A stretch of 64,000 nt of DNA from Ga0077555 sp041397775 (GCA_041397775.1 JAWKWB010000012.1:62001-126000); one strand, 5' to 3'; shown: positions 25,396 through 35,705, counted from the first letter of the stretch. Notes: generated by a model not told the origin, from the letters alone. A program made the numbers and translations.

Positions 25396-26409
25396 ATGGC
25401 CGCTCTAATCGGCAAGAGGCTTCTGACGGTGATCCCGACACTGGTCGGCGTCATCATCGTCACGTTCCTCCTGACGCGCGTCCTTCCCGGGGATCCCGCC
25501 GTCTACTTTGCGGGACCGGCCGCGACGCCGGAGTCGATTGCGGAAATCCGCAAGTCGCTGGGCCTCGACCTTTCGCTGCCCGAGCAGTTCGGCCGCTACG
25601 TTGGAGATCTGGTGCGCGGCAATTTCGGCAACTCGCTGTCGACCGGCCAGCCGGTGGCGGCCGAGATCGCCAGCCGCCTGCCGGCGTCCGCCGAACTCAC
25701 TCTTGCCGGGCTGTTTCTCTCGCTGGCGATTGCATTGCCGCTGGGGATTCTCGCCGCCGTGAAGCAAGGGTCGTGGATCGACCACGCCTGCCGCATGGTC
25801 ACCACCGCCGGCGTCTCGCTGCCCGTGTTCTTCACCGGCCTGCTGCTGGTCTACATCTTCTATTACGCCCTGGGCTGGTCTCCCGCGCCGGTCGGGCGGC
25901 TGGACGCCTTCGCAACGGCACCGCCTTCGCTGACCGGCTTCCATCTCGTCGATACGCTGGTCGCGGGGGATTTCGAGACGTTCCGTGCCGCACTCGGCCA
26001 GTTGGCGCTGCCCGCCGTCACGCTCAGCATTTTCTCGCTAGCGCCGATCGCGCGCATGACGCGGGCGTCGATGCTCGCCGTGCTCTCTTCGGAGTTCGTG
26101 CGCACCGCCCGCGCCAGCGGCCTCAGCCCGCGCACCGTCGTCATCACCTACGCCTTCCGCAATGCGATGCTGCCGGTCGTGACGACGCTGGGCATGGTGT
26201 TCTCCTTCCTCCTCGGCGCGAACGTGCTGGTGGAGAAGGTCTTCGCCTGGCCGGGGATCGGCTCCTACGCGGTCGAGGCCCTGCTTCAATCGGACTTCGC
26301 GCCGGTGCAGGGCTTCGTTCTGACCATGGCCGTGCTCTACGTCGCGCTCAATCTCCTGATCGACGTGCTCTACAGCATCATCGACCCACGTGTGAGGCTC
26401 GAGGGATGA
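25396..26409 (+). CDS. ABC transporter permease (DppB type)
   Basis: A 337-residue inner-membrane permease with six membrane segments and the DppB-type N-terminus (LLTVIPTLVGVIIVTFLLTRVLPGDP). The cytoplasmic loop EFVRTARASGLSPRTVVITYAFRNA is the EAA motif that contacts the ATPase. AGGAGG precedes the ATG, and the stop overlaps the next start by four bases. Confidence 0.93.
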   Translation: MAALIGKRLLTVIPTLVGVIIVTFLLTRVLPGDPAVYFAGPAATPESIAEIRKSLGLDLSLPEQFGRYVGDLVRGNFGNSLSTGQPVAAEIASRLPASAELTLAGLFLSLAIALPLGILAAVKQGSWIDHACRMVTTAGVSLPVFFTGLLLVYIFYYALGWSPAPVGRLDAFATAPPSLTGFHLVDTLVAGDFETFRAALGQLALPAVTLSIFSLAPIARMTRASMLAVLSSEFVRTARASGLSPRTVVITYAFRNAMLPVVTTLGMVFSFLLGANVLVEKVFAWPGIGSYAVEALLQSDFAPVQGFVLTMAVLYVALNLLIDVLYSIIDPRVRLEG

Positions 26410-27305
26410 CCGAAGCTCTCAGCAATCCGAGGCCCCTCGACGCGGAACCGGCCAGGCCCAGCAGCTCGCTCTTCGCTCATGCGCGCTATGTGCTGTCGGA
26501 CAATCCCATCACCGGATTTTCGTTCGCGCTCTTCCTCATGATCGCCCTGGCGGCGCTGATCGGCCCCTATGTGGTGCCGCACGATCCGCTGGCGAGCGAT
26601 ACGAGCGCGGCTCTCCAGCCACCGACATGGAAGCACTGGTTCGGCACCGATCAGCTGGGCCGCGACATCTTCAGCCGGGTCGTTACGGCGACACGGCTCG
26701 ACTTCGTGATCGCGCTGTCGTCGGTCGCCCTGGTGTTCGTGATGGGCGGCTTCGCCGGCATCGCGGCGGGTTTCTACGGCGGCTGGACGGATCGCATCGT
26801 CAGCCGGCTCGCCGACACGATCATGGCGTTCCCGTTGTTCGTGCTGGCGATGGGCATCGTCGCCGCGCTCGGCAACACCGTGACGAACATCGTCATCGCG
26901 ACGGCGATCGTCAATTTTCCGCTCTATGCCCGTGTCGCCCGGGCGGAGGCGAACGTGCGGCGGGACGCCGGCTACGTACAGGCTGCGCGCCTGTCGGGCA
27001 ACAGCGACGCGCGCATTCTCCTGACGCAGATCCTGCCGAACATCATGCCCATCATGATGGTGCAGATCTCGCTGACCATGGGCTATGCGATCCTCAATGC
27101 AGCGGGTCTGTCGTTCATCGGCCTGGGGGTGAAACCGCCGACGCCGGAGTGGGGCATCATGGTTGCGGAGGGAGCGACGAACATCATCTCCGGCGAATGG
27201 TGGATCGCGCTCTTCCCCGGCGCAGCGCTGATGATCGCCGTCTTCTGCTTCAACCTTCTGGGCGACGGACTGCGCGATCTCGTCGACCCGCAGCGGCGCA
27301 CATGA
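26406..27305 (+). CDS. ABC transporter permease (DppC type)
   Basis: A 299-residue permease with an N-terminal membrane helix typical of DppC (FALFLMIALAALIGPYVVPHDPL), then FGTDQLGRDIFSRVVTATR and the EAA loop GYVQAARLSGNSDARILLTQILP. It is translationally coupled at both ends by ATGA overlaps (26406-26409 and 27302-27305). Confidence 0.93.
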   Translation: MTEALSNPRPLDAEPARPSSSLFAHARYVLSDNPITGFSFALFLMIALAALIGPYVVPHDPLASDTSAALQPPTWKHWFGTDQLGRDIFSRVVTATRLDFVIALSSVALVFVMGGFAGIAAGFYGGWTDRIVSRLADTIMAFPLFVLAMGIVAALGNTVTNIVIATAIVNFPLYARVARAEANVRRDAGYVQAARLSGNSDARILLTQILPNIMPIMMVQISLTMGYAILNAAGLSFIGLGVKPPTPEWGIMVAEGATNIISGEWWIALFPGAALMIAVFCFNLLGDGLRDLVDPQRRT

Positions 27306-29077
27306 GTGGAGAGCACCTCGTGAACGAGCATGTTCGCCTGAGCAATCATCCGCCCGGCCTGCCGCTTCTGGCCGTGAAGAACCTGACGGTCGAATTCCAG
27401 ACGCGACGCGGCGTCGTACAGGCCGTGCGCAACGTCGACATCGAGGTGGCCAAGGGCGAGACGCTGGCCATCGTCGGCGAGTCGGGATCGGGCAAGTCGG
27501 TGACCTCGTACGCCGTCATGCGCATCCTCGACCGGGCCGGCCGCATTGCCGAAGGCTCGGTCGTCTTTTCCGGCATCGACATGCGCCAGGCCAGCGACGA
27601 GCAGATGCGCGACCTGCGCGGCCGCGAAATGTCGATGATCTTCCAGAACCCGCGCGCGGCACTCAATCCCATCAGGAAAGTCGGACACCAGATCGAGGAT
27701 GTACTGCGCCAGCATGCCCTCGCCGGGTCCGACGACATCAAGGCGAAGGCGATCGACATTCTCGAGCAGGTGCGCATCGCCCGGCCGGCCGAGCGCTATC
27801 ACGCCTATCCCTTCGAGCTGTCCGGCGGCATGTGCCAGCGCGTCGTCATCGCGCTGGCGCTGGCTTGTCGGCCACAGCTCCTGATCGCCGACGAACCGAC
27901 GACGGGGCTCGACGTTACGACGCAGAAGACGGTCATGGATCTCGTCACGGAGCTGACGCGGCAGCGGGGCATGTCGACGATCCTGATCACCCACGATCTC
28001 GATCTGGCTGCCACGTATTGCGACCGCGTCGTCGTCATGGAGAAAGGGCAGGTCGTGGAGACGGCCACGGCGGCACGGATCTTCAAGGCTCCCCAGCACC
28101 CCTACACGCGCAGGCTTTTGCGCGCCACGCCGAAGCCGGGCGGGACGTTGCGCGGCCTGTTGCCCGAGGACGAAGCGACCGGTGCCCGACACGCGGCGCG
28201 GGCCAGCGAGGACAAGGCCCCCGGCGACGCGGAAAGCGCTCCGCCCCTGTTGGCCGTCGAAGCGCTGGTGAAGGAGTATCCGCGTGCCGGCGTGTCCGGC
28301 CATGGCCTCCTCGGCTTTCTCAAGCGCGAGAAAAAGGCCGACGCCGACGCCAGCGTGTTCCGTGCCGTGGACGGCATCAGCTTCACCGTGGGGCGTGGCG
28401 AGAGCGTGGGGCTCGTCGGGGAATCAGGCTGCGGCAAGTCCACGACCTCGAGCATGGTCATGCGGCTCATCGATCATAGCGCCGGCAAGATCGTCTTCGA
28501 CGGTGAGGATATCGGCGCCATACCGGCAAAGAGCTTCGCGCGGTTGCCACTGCGGCGGCGCATCCAGATGGTGTTCCAGGATCCCACCGACAGTCTCAAT
28601 CCGCGCTACACGGCAGCCCGCGCCATCGCCGACCCGATCCTGCGCCTGGGAGCAATCAAAGGGCGCGCGGCAATTCGCGCCCGCTGCGAGGAACTGGCGG
28701 GTCTCGTGGGATTGCCGACGGCGCTCCTCGACCGGTTTCCGCATCAGCTCTCGGGCGGGCAGAAGGCGCGCGTGGGCATCGCGCGTGCCATCGCGCTCGA
28801 ACCGGAACTGGTGATCCTCGACGAGCCGACGGCGGCGCTCGACGTCTCCGTGCAAGCAGTCGTGCTCAACCTGCTGCACGACCTGAAGGAGCAGTTCGCC
28901 ATGAGCTACCTGTTCGTCTCGCACGACCTCAATGTGGTGCGGCTGCTCTGCGACCGCGTCATCGTCATGCAGGCCGGCCGCATCGTCGAAGAAGGGCCGA
29001 CGCAGAGCGTGCTCTATGCGCCGCAGGCCGCATACACCCGTCAATTGCTCGCCGCCATTCCCCGTCCCCAGCTCTGA
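27302..29077 (+). CDS. ABC transporter ATPase, two fused nucleotide-binding domains (DppD-DppF type)
   Basis: A 591-residue protein with two ABC domains. Domain 1 has Walker A GESGSGKS, signature ELSGGMCQRV and Walker B LLIADEP; domain 2 has GESGCGKS, QLSGGQKARV and LVILDEP. The linker at about residues 285-320 is Ala/Glu-rich. Both signature motifs are intact (the first is SGGMC rather than SGGQ), so one chain replaces the usual DppD/DppF pair. It powers the importer formed by the two preceding permeases. Confidence 0.93.
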   Translation: MSGEHLVNEHVRLSNHPPGLPLLAVKNLTVEFQTRRGVVQAVRNVDIEVAKGETLAIVGESGSGKSVTSYAVMRILDRAGRIAEGSVVFSGIDMRQASDEQMRDLRGREMSMIFQNPRAALNPIRKVGHQIEDVLRQHALAGSDDIKAKAIDILEQVRIARPAERYHAYPFELSGGMCQRVVIALALACRPQLLIADEPTTGLDVTTQKTVMDLVTELTRQRGMSTILITHDLDLAATYCDRVVVMEKGQVVETATAARIFKAPQHPYTRRLLRATPKPGGTLRGLLPEDEATGARHAARASEDKAPGDAESAPPLLAVEALVKEYPRAGVSGHGLLGFLKREKKADADASVFRAVDGISFTVGRGESVGLVGESGCGKSTTSSMVMRLIDHSAGKIVFDGEDIGAIPAKSFARLPLRRRIQMVFQDPTDSLNPRYTAARAIADPILRLGAIKGRAAIRARCEELAGLVGLPTALLDRFPHQLSGGQKARVGIARAIALEPELVILDEPTAALDVSVQAVVLNLLHDLKEQFAMSYLFVSHDLNVVRLLCDRVIVMQAGRIVEEGPTQSVLYAPQAAYTRQLLAAIPRPQL

Positions 29078-29088
29078 GAGGCGCATGC

Positions 29089-29277
29089 ATGGACCCCTCG
29101 CAGGACACGCTCGATGCGCTGATCGCGGCCAACGCGGCGCTACTCGGCCTCGTCCTCGCGCCTGAGTGGCGTGCCACGGTGCGACAGAGCCTGGCCGTCT
29201 CCTTCAGGCTTGCGGCACTCGTCGAAGACATCGACCTGCCTGACGAGGCAGAGCCGGCGCCCGTGTTCGAGGCTTGA
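29089..29277 (+). CDS. AtzG-like small subunit (DUF4089)
   Basis: A 62-residue helical acidic protein of the DUF4089/AtzG type, distantly like GatC. AtzG wraps around the amidase AtzE and is needed for a stable 1-carboxybiuret hydrolase. It lies 11 bases after the ATPase and three bases before the AtzE-like gene. Its size and position match known atzG-atzE pairs. Confidence 0.8.
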   Translation: MDPSQDTLDALIAANAALLGLVLAPEWRATVRQSLAVSFRLAALVEDIDLPDEAEPAPVFEA

Positions 29278-29280
29278 TCG

Positions 29281-30702
29281 ATGTCGTCTGCATCTCAAGG
29301 ACTACAGACCTGGGCAACGGCGGGGGCGATCGCCGCCGGCGTCGCATCGGGGACACACAGCGCGGAGCGCGTGGTGGCGGGTGCACTGGAGCGCATCGCG
29401 ACGCTGAACCCGACGCTCAATGCGGTCACCGCCGTGACCCGGGACCGCGCGCTCGCCAAGGCGAGGGCGATCGATGCCGACGGCAGGAATGGCCGGGTCG
29501 CAGGGCCCCTGGCAGGCGTACCGTTCGCGGTGAAGAACTTGTTCGACGTGGCCGGTCTCACCACCGTTGCCGGCTCCAGGATCAACCGCAATTATCCCCC
29601 GGCATCGGCCGATGCGACGCTGATCGCGCGCCTGGAGGCGCAAGGTGGCGTGCTCGTCGGCGCGCTCAACATGGGCGAGTACGCCTACGACTTCACGGGC
29701 GAGAATGCGCATGACGGCGCCTCCCGCAATCCGCACGACTTGGACCGAATGACGGGCGGCTCGTCGGGGGGATCGGGCGGCGCGGTGGCCGGCGGGCTCG
29801 TGCCGATCGCGCTCGGCTCGGACACCAACGGCTCGATCCGGGTGCCCGCTTCCCTGTGCGGGATCTTCGGGCTGAAGCCCACCTATGGACGTCTGTCGCG
29901 GGCGGGTACGTTTCCCTTCGTGTCGAGCCTCGACCATCTGGGGCCGCTCGCGCGGTGCGTGGCGGATCTGGCGCTCAGCTACGACGCGATGCAGGGACCC
30001 GATCCGGCCGATCCCGTCTGCACGACACGCCAAGCCGAGCCCACGGCACACGCGATCGCGCGCGGCATCGAGGGCGTGCGGCTGGCCGTTGCCGGCGACT
30101 ACTTCCGCAGGGGTGCGCATCGCGAAAGCCTGGAGGCCGTTGAGCGCGTGGCGCGCGCCCTCGGCGTGACGCGCGAGGTGGTCCTGCCCAAGGCCGCCAA
30201 TGCTCGCGCGGCGGCCTACATCATCACCGCGACGGAAGCCGCAGCGCTGCATCTCGACCGCATTCGGCGCGTTCCTGGCGATTTCGACCCGGACGTGCGC
30301 GACCGCCTGATCGCGGGCACCATGATCCCCGCCACCTTCGTCGCCAAGGCCCAGAAACTGCGCCGCTGGTACAGGACGGCGATCCTGGAGCTGTTCAGGG
30401 ACGTCGACGTGATCATCGCTCCGGCAACGCCCTGCAGCGCGCCGACGCTCGGGCAGAAGACCATCGTCCTCGACGGCGAGGAACTGCCCTTGCGTCCCAA
30501 CCTCGGCATTTTCACGCAGCCGATCTCATTCATCGGATTGCCTGTCGTGGCCGTACCAATCCCCGTCGAGCCGTTGCCCGTCGCCGTGCAGGTGATCGCC
30601 GCGCCGTGGCGCGAGGACATCGCATTGCGCGTCGCCTACGTGCTCGAGAGCATGGGTGTCGCCGTGGCGCCAAGGCCCAACCTCTCGTATCCCGACCTCT
30701 AG
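29281..30702 (+). CDS. AtzE-like amidase (1-carboxybiuret hydrolase subunit)
   Basis: A 473-residue amidase-signature enzyme. The catalytic Lys is in VKNLFDVAG, and the Ser cis-Ser/Ser pair is in GGSSGGSGGAVAGG; the region GSDTNGSIRVPASLCGIFGLKPTYGRLSRAG is typical of the AtzE branch. AtzE with AtzG deaminates 1-carboxybiuret in the cyanuric acid/biuret route. It is flanked by AtzG-like, AtzH-like and AtzF-like genes, which strongly supports this branch rather than a generic amidase. Confidence 0.83.
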   Translation: MSSASQGLQTWATAGAIAAGVASGTHSAERVVAGALERIATLNPTLNAVTAVTRDRALAKARAIDADGRNGRVAGPLAGVPFAVKNLFDVAGLTTVAGSRINRNYPPASADATLIARLEAQGGVLVGALNMGEYAYDFTGENAHDGASRNPHDLDRMTGGSSGGSGGAVAGGLVPIALGSDTNGSIRVPASLCGIFGLKPTYGRLSRAGTFPFVSSLDHLGPLARCVADLALSYDAMQGPDPADPVCTTRQAEPTAHAIARGIEGVRLAVAGDYFRRGAHRESLEAVERVARALGVTREVVLPKAANARAAAYIITATEAAALHLDRIRRVPGDFDPDVRDRLIAGTMIPATFVAKAQKLRRWYRTAILELFRDVDVIIAPATPCSAPTLGQKTIVLDGEELPLRPNLGIFTQPISFIGLPVVAVPIPVEPLPVAVQVIAAPWREDIALRVAYVLESMGVAVAPRPNLSYPDL

Positions 30703-30710
30703 GAGAGAAG

Positions 30711-31106
30711 ATGGAGATCGACCTACCCGACGTCCTGGCAGAGGTGCGCGCCGCATTCGAGCGCTACGAGACAGCCCTCGTGACCAACGACGTGGCGACG
30801 CTCTGTGAGCTGTTTGCCGACGATCCGCGCACGATCCGCTACGGCATTGGCGAGAACCTGCATGGCTATGCGCAGATCAGTGCGTTCCGCGCTGCGCGGT
30901 CGTCGCTCAATCTCATGCGCACGCGATCGCACACGTCGATCACCACCTATGGCCGCGACTTCGCGACGGCATCCACCTTGTTCAAACGCGACAGCGCGCC
31001 GGGAAAGATCGGCCGGCAGATGCAGACGTGGGTGCGGCACTCCCAGGGGTGGCGCGTCGTGGCCGCGCACGTGAGCATGATCGACGATCCGGAAGCAAAA
31101 TCGTGA
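30711..31106 (+). CDS. AtzH-like protein (DUF3225, NTF2-like fold)
   Basis: A 131-residue small alpha+beta protein of the DUF3225/AtzH type (LFADDPRTIRYGIGENLHGY; VRHSQGWRVVAAHVSMID). AtzH is the accessory protein found with AtzE/AtzG in cyanuric acid and biuret operons; its exact role is uncertain. AGGAGAGAAG precedes the ATG at 30711. Confidence 0.8.
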   Translation: MEIDLPDVLAEVRAAFERYETALVTNDVATLCELFADDPRTIRYGIGENLHGYAQISAFRAARSSLNLMRTRSHTSITTYGRDFATASTLFKRDSAPGKIGRQMQTWVRHSQGWRVVAAHVSMIDDPEAKS

Positions 31107-31123
31107 AAGGCAGCGCCGCAACC

Positions 31124-32932
31124 ATGCAAAACCGAGAAATACCCTTCGACATTCTTGGCCTGAAGGCCGCCTACGCCAGAGGACTGGCGCCGGTCGACGT
31201 GATCGCGCGCGTCTACGACAGGATCGCGCGGGTGGCGGACCCCGGCATCTTCATCACGCTCGCCGACAGGAACAAGGTTCTCGACGCGGCGCGAGCGCTC
31301 GTACCGCAGGATCGGGAGAGGCTGCCGTTGTGGGGCATACCGTTCGCGGTCAAGGACAACATCGACGTTGCCGGACTGCCGACGACATGCGCGGCGCCGG
31401 CGTTTGCCCGTATTCCCCAGCGCAATGCCACGTCCGTCCAGCGGCTGGTGGAGGCGGGTGCTCTGGTGATCGGCAAGACGAACCTCGACCAGTTCGCGAC
31501 CGGGCTGGTGGGCGTTCGCACGCCCCACCCCATTCCCCGCAACGCCTTCAGTGCCGATGTCGTACCGGGAGGTTCGAGTTCGGGCTCGGCGGTCGCCGTC
31601 GCGCACGGCATCGTGCCCTTCGCCCTTGGAACGGATACGGCAGGTTCGGGCCGCGTTCCTGCCGGGCTCAACAACGTCGTGGGCCTGAAGCCGTCGGTCG
31701 GCGTGGTGTCGTCCATCGGCATGCAGCCGGCCTGCCGGACGCTCGATTGCGTTTCCGTTTTCGCGACCACGGTGGACGATGCCTGGCTCGTCTATCGCCT
31801 GATGGCCGGCGCGGACGCGGCAGATCCCTTCTCGCGCCCCTTGAAGCTCGCAGATATCGTGTCGCCCGCATCGAAGCCCAGGCTCGGCATTCCATGTCCG
31901 AAAGACCTCCTGTTCTTTGGTGACGCGGCCGCAAGCGATGCCTGGCTGGCGAGCGTCGCGATCGCGCGTGGGCTGGGTGCGGATCTCGTGGAGGTCGATC
32001 TCGCCCCCTTCTTCGAGGCCGCCCGGCTGCTCTATGACGGTCCCTGGATCGCGGAACGCTATGCGGCGCTGCAGAGCGAACTGGAGACGCGCGCCGCCGA
32101 CATCCTGCCCGTGACGCGCGCGGTGATCGACAAGGCCAGGGCGTTCTCTGCCGCCGACGCCTTCAACGGCATCTACAGGCTGGCAAGCCTCAAGCAGATC
32201 AGCGAGAAAGTGCTGGCCTCGCTCGACGCACTCATGGTGCCGACAGCCCCCATGGCGCCGACACTGTCGCAGCTGGCGGACGATCCGATCGGGCCGAACG
32301 CCCGGCTGGGCACCTATACCAATTTCGTCAACCTCCTCGACCTCGCGGCGATCGCGGCGCCGGGTCCCCTGCGCACGGACGGTCTTCCCGCCGGCATCAC
32401 CTTGATCGGCCAGCGCGGCAGCGACGCTGCTCTCGCGGGCATCGCGCGCACGTTCCATCACGCCACCGGGGCAACGCTTGGCGCCACCGGCCGGCCATTA
32501 CCACCGGCCCCAGCGTTCGCATCGCGCCCTGCTTCGGCCGGACTGGTCGAGATCGCAGTGGTGGGGGCGCACCTGTCCGGCATGGCGCTCAATCGCGAGT
32601 TGCGGGAACTCGGCGGTGTGTTCGTGCGCGCGGTGGACACCGAGGCGTCCTACAAGCTCTATGCGCTGCCGGGTGGACCGCCCAAGCGGCCGGGCCTGGT
32701 CCGGGTCGCGGCGGGAACTGGTCACAAGATCGCGACCGAAGTCTGGGCGCTGACAGCGGACGCTTTCGGCCGCTTCGTTTCCGCAATTCCGGCGCCGCTC
32801 GGCATCGGCACCGTGCTGCTGGACGATGGCACCACGCCGAAAGGCTTCCTGTGCGAGGGCGAGGCAATCGGGGCTGCGGAACACATCTCGTCGTATGGCG
32901 GCTGGCGCGCCTTCATGGCGACGCAACGGTGA
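31124..32932 (+). CDS. atzF: Allophanate hydrolase
   Basis: A 602-residue two-domain enzyme. The N-terminal amidase domain has VKDNIDVAGLPTTCAAPAF (Lys) and PGGSSSGSAVAVA (Ser-Ser); the C-terminal domain (from about residue 460, VEIAVVGAHLSGMALNREL) is the allophanate hydrolase C-domain. It converts allophanate (and N-carboxylated urea) to ammonia and CO2. It closes the operon, so the pathway end product is ammonium. Start chosen at the ATG 31124, where the domain begins. Confidence 0.9.
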   Translation: MQNREIPFDILGLKAAYARGLAPVDVIARVYDRIARVADPGIFITLADRNKVLDAARALVPQDRERLPLWGIPFAVKDNIDVAGLPTTCAAPAFARIPQRNATSVQRLVEAGALVIGKTNLDQFATGLVGVRTPHPIPRNAFSADVVPGGSSSGSAVAVAHGIVPFALGTDTAGSGRVPAGLNNVVGLKPSVGVVSSIGMQPACRTLDCVSVFATTVDDAWLVYRLMAGADAADPFSRPLKLADIVSPASKPRLGIPCPKDLLFFGDAAASDAWLASVAIARGLGADLVEVDLAPFFEAARLLYDGPWIAERYAALQSELETRAADILPVTRAVIDKARAFSAADAFNGIYRLASLKQISEKVLASLDALMVPTAPMAPTLSQLADDPIGPNARLGTYTNFVNLLDLAAIAAPGPLRTDGLPAGITLIGQRGSDAALAGIARTFHHATGATLGATGRPLPPAPAFASRPASAGLVEIAVVGAHLSGMALNRELRELGGVFVRAVDTEASYKLYALPGGPPKRPGLVRVAAGTGHKIATEVWALTADAFGRFVSAIPAPLGIGTVLLDDGTTPKGFLCEGEAIGAAEHISSYGGWRAFMATQR

Positions 32933-33002
32933 TCGCGGAGGCGCTGCACCTCGCCACGACACTGCCGCAGCGACATGCGTTGCTCTGCGCGCCTCGGGGC
33001 GA

Positions 33003-33464
33003 TCAGGCCTTGCCTCCCGATCGCCTGGGCTTGCGCCCCTTCAAGAAAAGTTCGAAGGCCGTCAGCGTCGTTTCGGAGACATGATGCTCGATGCCTTCCG
33101 CATCGATCTCGGCCGCCTCGTGCGGGACGCCGACGGCCACCAGAAGATCGACGACGACGCGATGCCTGGCGCGCACACGCTGCGCCATTGCCGTTCCCGC
33201 CTCGGTCAGGAAGACGCCGCGATAGGGGCGCGAACTGGCGAGCCCTTCACGCTTGAGCCGCGCGACGGCCTTGGCGGCGGTCGGATGGGCAACCCCCAGG
33301 CGGCGGGCGATGTCGATCAGCCGCGCTTCGCCATGCTCGCGGATCAGGTCGTCGATCAGCTCGGTATAGTCTTCCAGCAGGGCCTTGGACTGGGCGCTCC
33401 TGGCCTGCGAGAAGCGCTCGACCTCGGCGGGGGCATCGCTTTCCGGTTCGTTCTTGTCCGACAT
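33003..33464 (-). CDS. mntR: Manganese-responsive regulator MntR
   Basis: A 153-residue DtxR/MntR-family metalloregulator: winged helix (EDYTELIDDLIREHGEARLIDIARRL, HPTAAKAVARLKREGL) and a dimerisation/metal domain with HRVVVDLLVAVGVPHEAAEIDAE GIEHHVSE. It diverges from mntH, and two palindromes like known MntR sites lie in between. With Mn(II) it should repress mntH. Confidence 0.92.
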   Translation of the reverse strand: MSDKNEPESDAPAEVERFSQARSAQSKALLEDYTELIDDLIREHGEARLIDIARRLGVAHPTAAKAVARLKREGLASSRPYRGVFLTEAGTAMAQRVRARHRVVVDLLVAVGVPHEAAEIDAEGIEHHVSETTLTAFELFLKGRKPRRSGGKA

Positions 33465-33549
33465 CCGTTCCGCCTCGCCTCGGTCCTGGAGATCTCACTT
33501 CATCCGCGCACCGCCGAATCGACGTCGCTCCCGTTCATAACGCCATGAC

Positions 33550-33565
33550 TGTAGCCAAAGCTACA
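33550..33565. promoter_or_regulatory. MntR-box-like palindrome 1
   Basis: TGTAGCCAAAGCTACA is an inverted repeat of TGTAGC / GCTACA around CAAA, like the TAGC...GCTA core of enterobacterial MntR boxes. It lies 85 bases upstream of mntR. Confidence 0.7.
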
Positions 33566-33636
33566 CAATAGGCTTTCCTGGATCACATTGACCGTCTCGG
33601 AATATATATCGTTACTTTAGTGTCTGCTATTGCAAT

Positions 33637-33652
33637 TGTAGCCAAGGCTTCA
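33637..33652. promoter_or_regulatory. MntR-box-like palindrome 2
   Basis: TGTAGCCAAGGCTTCA repeats the first nine bases of box 1 (TGTAGCCAA) and is a slightly imperfect inverted repeat. It ends 35 bases before the mntH start, where bound repressor would block transcription. The DNA between the two boxes is AT-rich (ATATATATC), as in a promoter. Confidence 0.68.
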
Positions 33653-33687
33653 TAATTTCAGCCGGTTCGTCCAACAGGAGATCCAGC

Positions 33688-34983
33688 GTGACAAGTAATT
33701 CGGCTGAAGGGTCATTGACGGCGCGCACGCGCCATGGGGCCTCCGAGGCGCTGGCGGGCACGCGGAGCGGTCCCAGAACCGCGCTGCTTTTCGCCGGTCC
33801 CGCGATCATCGCCTCAATCGCGTACATGGATCCCGGCAACTACGCGACGAACATCCAGGCCGGCGCGGGCTATGGCTACAGCCTGCTCTGGGTGGTGCTG
33901 ATGGCCAACCTGATCGCGATGCTGTTCCAGGCCCTCTCCGCAAAACTCGGCATCGTCACGGGCAGCAACCTCGCCGAGCTGTGCCGCGACAATTATTCCA
34001 AACCCGTCGTATGGGGGATGTGGGTCGTCAGCGAAATCGCGGCGATGGCGACGGATCTGGCGGAGTTCCTCGGCGGCGCCATCGGCCTGTCCCTGCTGTT
34101 CGACATGCCGCTGCTGGCGGGCATGGGTGTTACCGCGATCGTGACCTATGGCATCCTCGTCATGGATGCGCGCGGTTTCCGGCCGATGGAACTGGTCATC
34201 ACCGGATTCGTCGCCCTGATCGGCCTGTGCTACCTCGTCGAAGTATTCATCGCGTCGCTGGCGTGGGGCGAGATCGCCAAGGGCCTGGTGACGCCGCGCA
34301 TCGCGGACTCCAATGCGCTCACCATCGCGGTCGGCGTCATCGGCGCCACGGTCATGCCGCACGCGATCTACCTCCACTCGGCCCTGACACAGGGCCGCAT
34401 CAGCGTGCGCAACGAGGCCGAACGCCGCCGCCTGCTGAAATTCTCCAACATCGAGGTGATGCTGGCGCTGGCCGTGGCCGGGCTCATCAACATGGCGATG
34501 GTGATCATGGCCGCCAACGCCTTCCATGCCGGACACAAGGACGTCGCGGAGCTGGAGACCGCCTATCGCCTGCTCACGCCCCTGCTCGGCGGCGCGGCAG
34601 CCTCGGCATTCCTCATTTCGCTGATCGCGTCGGGCGTCTCGAGTTCGGTGGTAGGCACGATGGCCGGCCAGGTGATCATGCAGGGCTTCGTCAACTTCCG
34701 CATTCCCATCTGGCTGCGGCGCCTCATCACGATGGCGCCTGCGTTCATCGTCGTGGCCATCGGCGTGAACGCGACGCAGGCGCTGGTCTTGAGCCAGGTC
34801 GTCCTCAGCCTCGCCCTGCCCCTGCCAATGATCGCGACCGTCTACTTCACCAGCCGTCGCGACATCATGGGCGAGTACGTGAACAGCCGGCCGATACGCT
34901 GGCTTGCGATCATGGGAGCGTTCATCGTCTTGTCGCTGAACATCGTGCTGCTGCTGCAGACGGCCGGCGTTTCAATCCTGTGA
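33688..34983 (+). CDS. mntH: Mn(II)/divalent metal transporter (Nramp family)
   Basis: A 431-residue Nramp proton-coupled metal importer with about eleven membrane segments. The metal-binding motif AYMDPGNYATN (DPGN) and the helix-6 motif IGATVMPHAIYLHSAL (MPH) are both intact. The start is a GTG at 33688 with AGGAG upstream. Divergent mntR and two operator-like palindromes indicate Mn-dependent repression. Confidence 0.95.
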   Translation: MTSNSAEGSLTARTRHGASEALAGTRSGPRTALLFAGPAIIASIAYMDPGNYATNIQAGAGYGYSLLWVVLMANLIAMLFQALSAKLGIVTGSNLAELCRDNYSKPVVWGMWVVSEIAAMATDLAEFLGGAIGLSLLFDMPLLAGMGVTAIVTYGILVMDARGFRPMELVITGFVALIGLCYLVEVFIASLAWGEIAKGLVTPRIADSNALTIAVGVIGATVMPHAIYLHSALTQGRISVRNEAERRRLLKFSNIEVMLALAVAGLINMAMVIMAANAFHAGHKDVAELETAYRLLTPLLGGAAASAFLISLIASGVSSSVVGTMAGQVIMQGFVNFRIPIWLRRLITMAPAFIVVAIGVNATQALVLSQVVLSLALPLPMIATVYFTSRRDIMGEYVNSRPIRWLAIMGAFIVLSLNIVLLLQTAGVSIL

Positions 34984-34991
34984 GGGGCACC

Positions 34992-35705
<714 letters not shown>

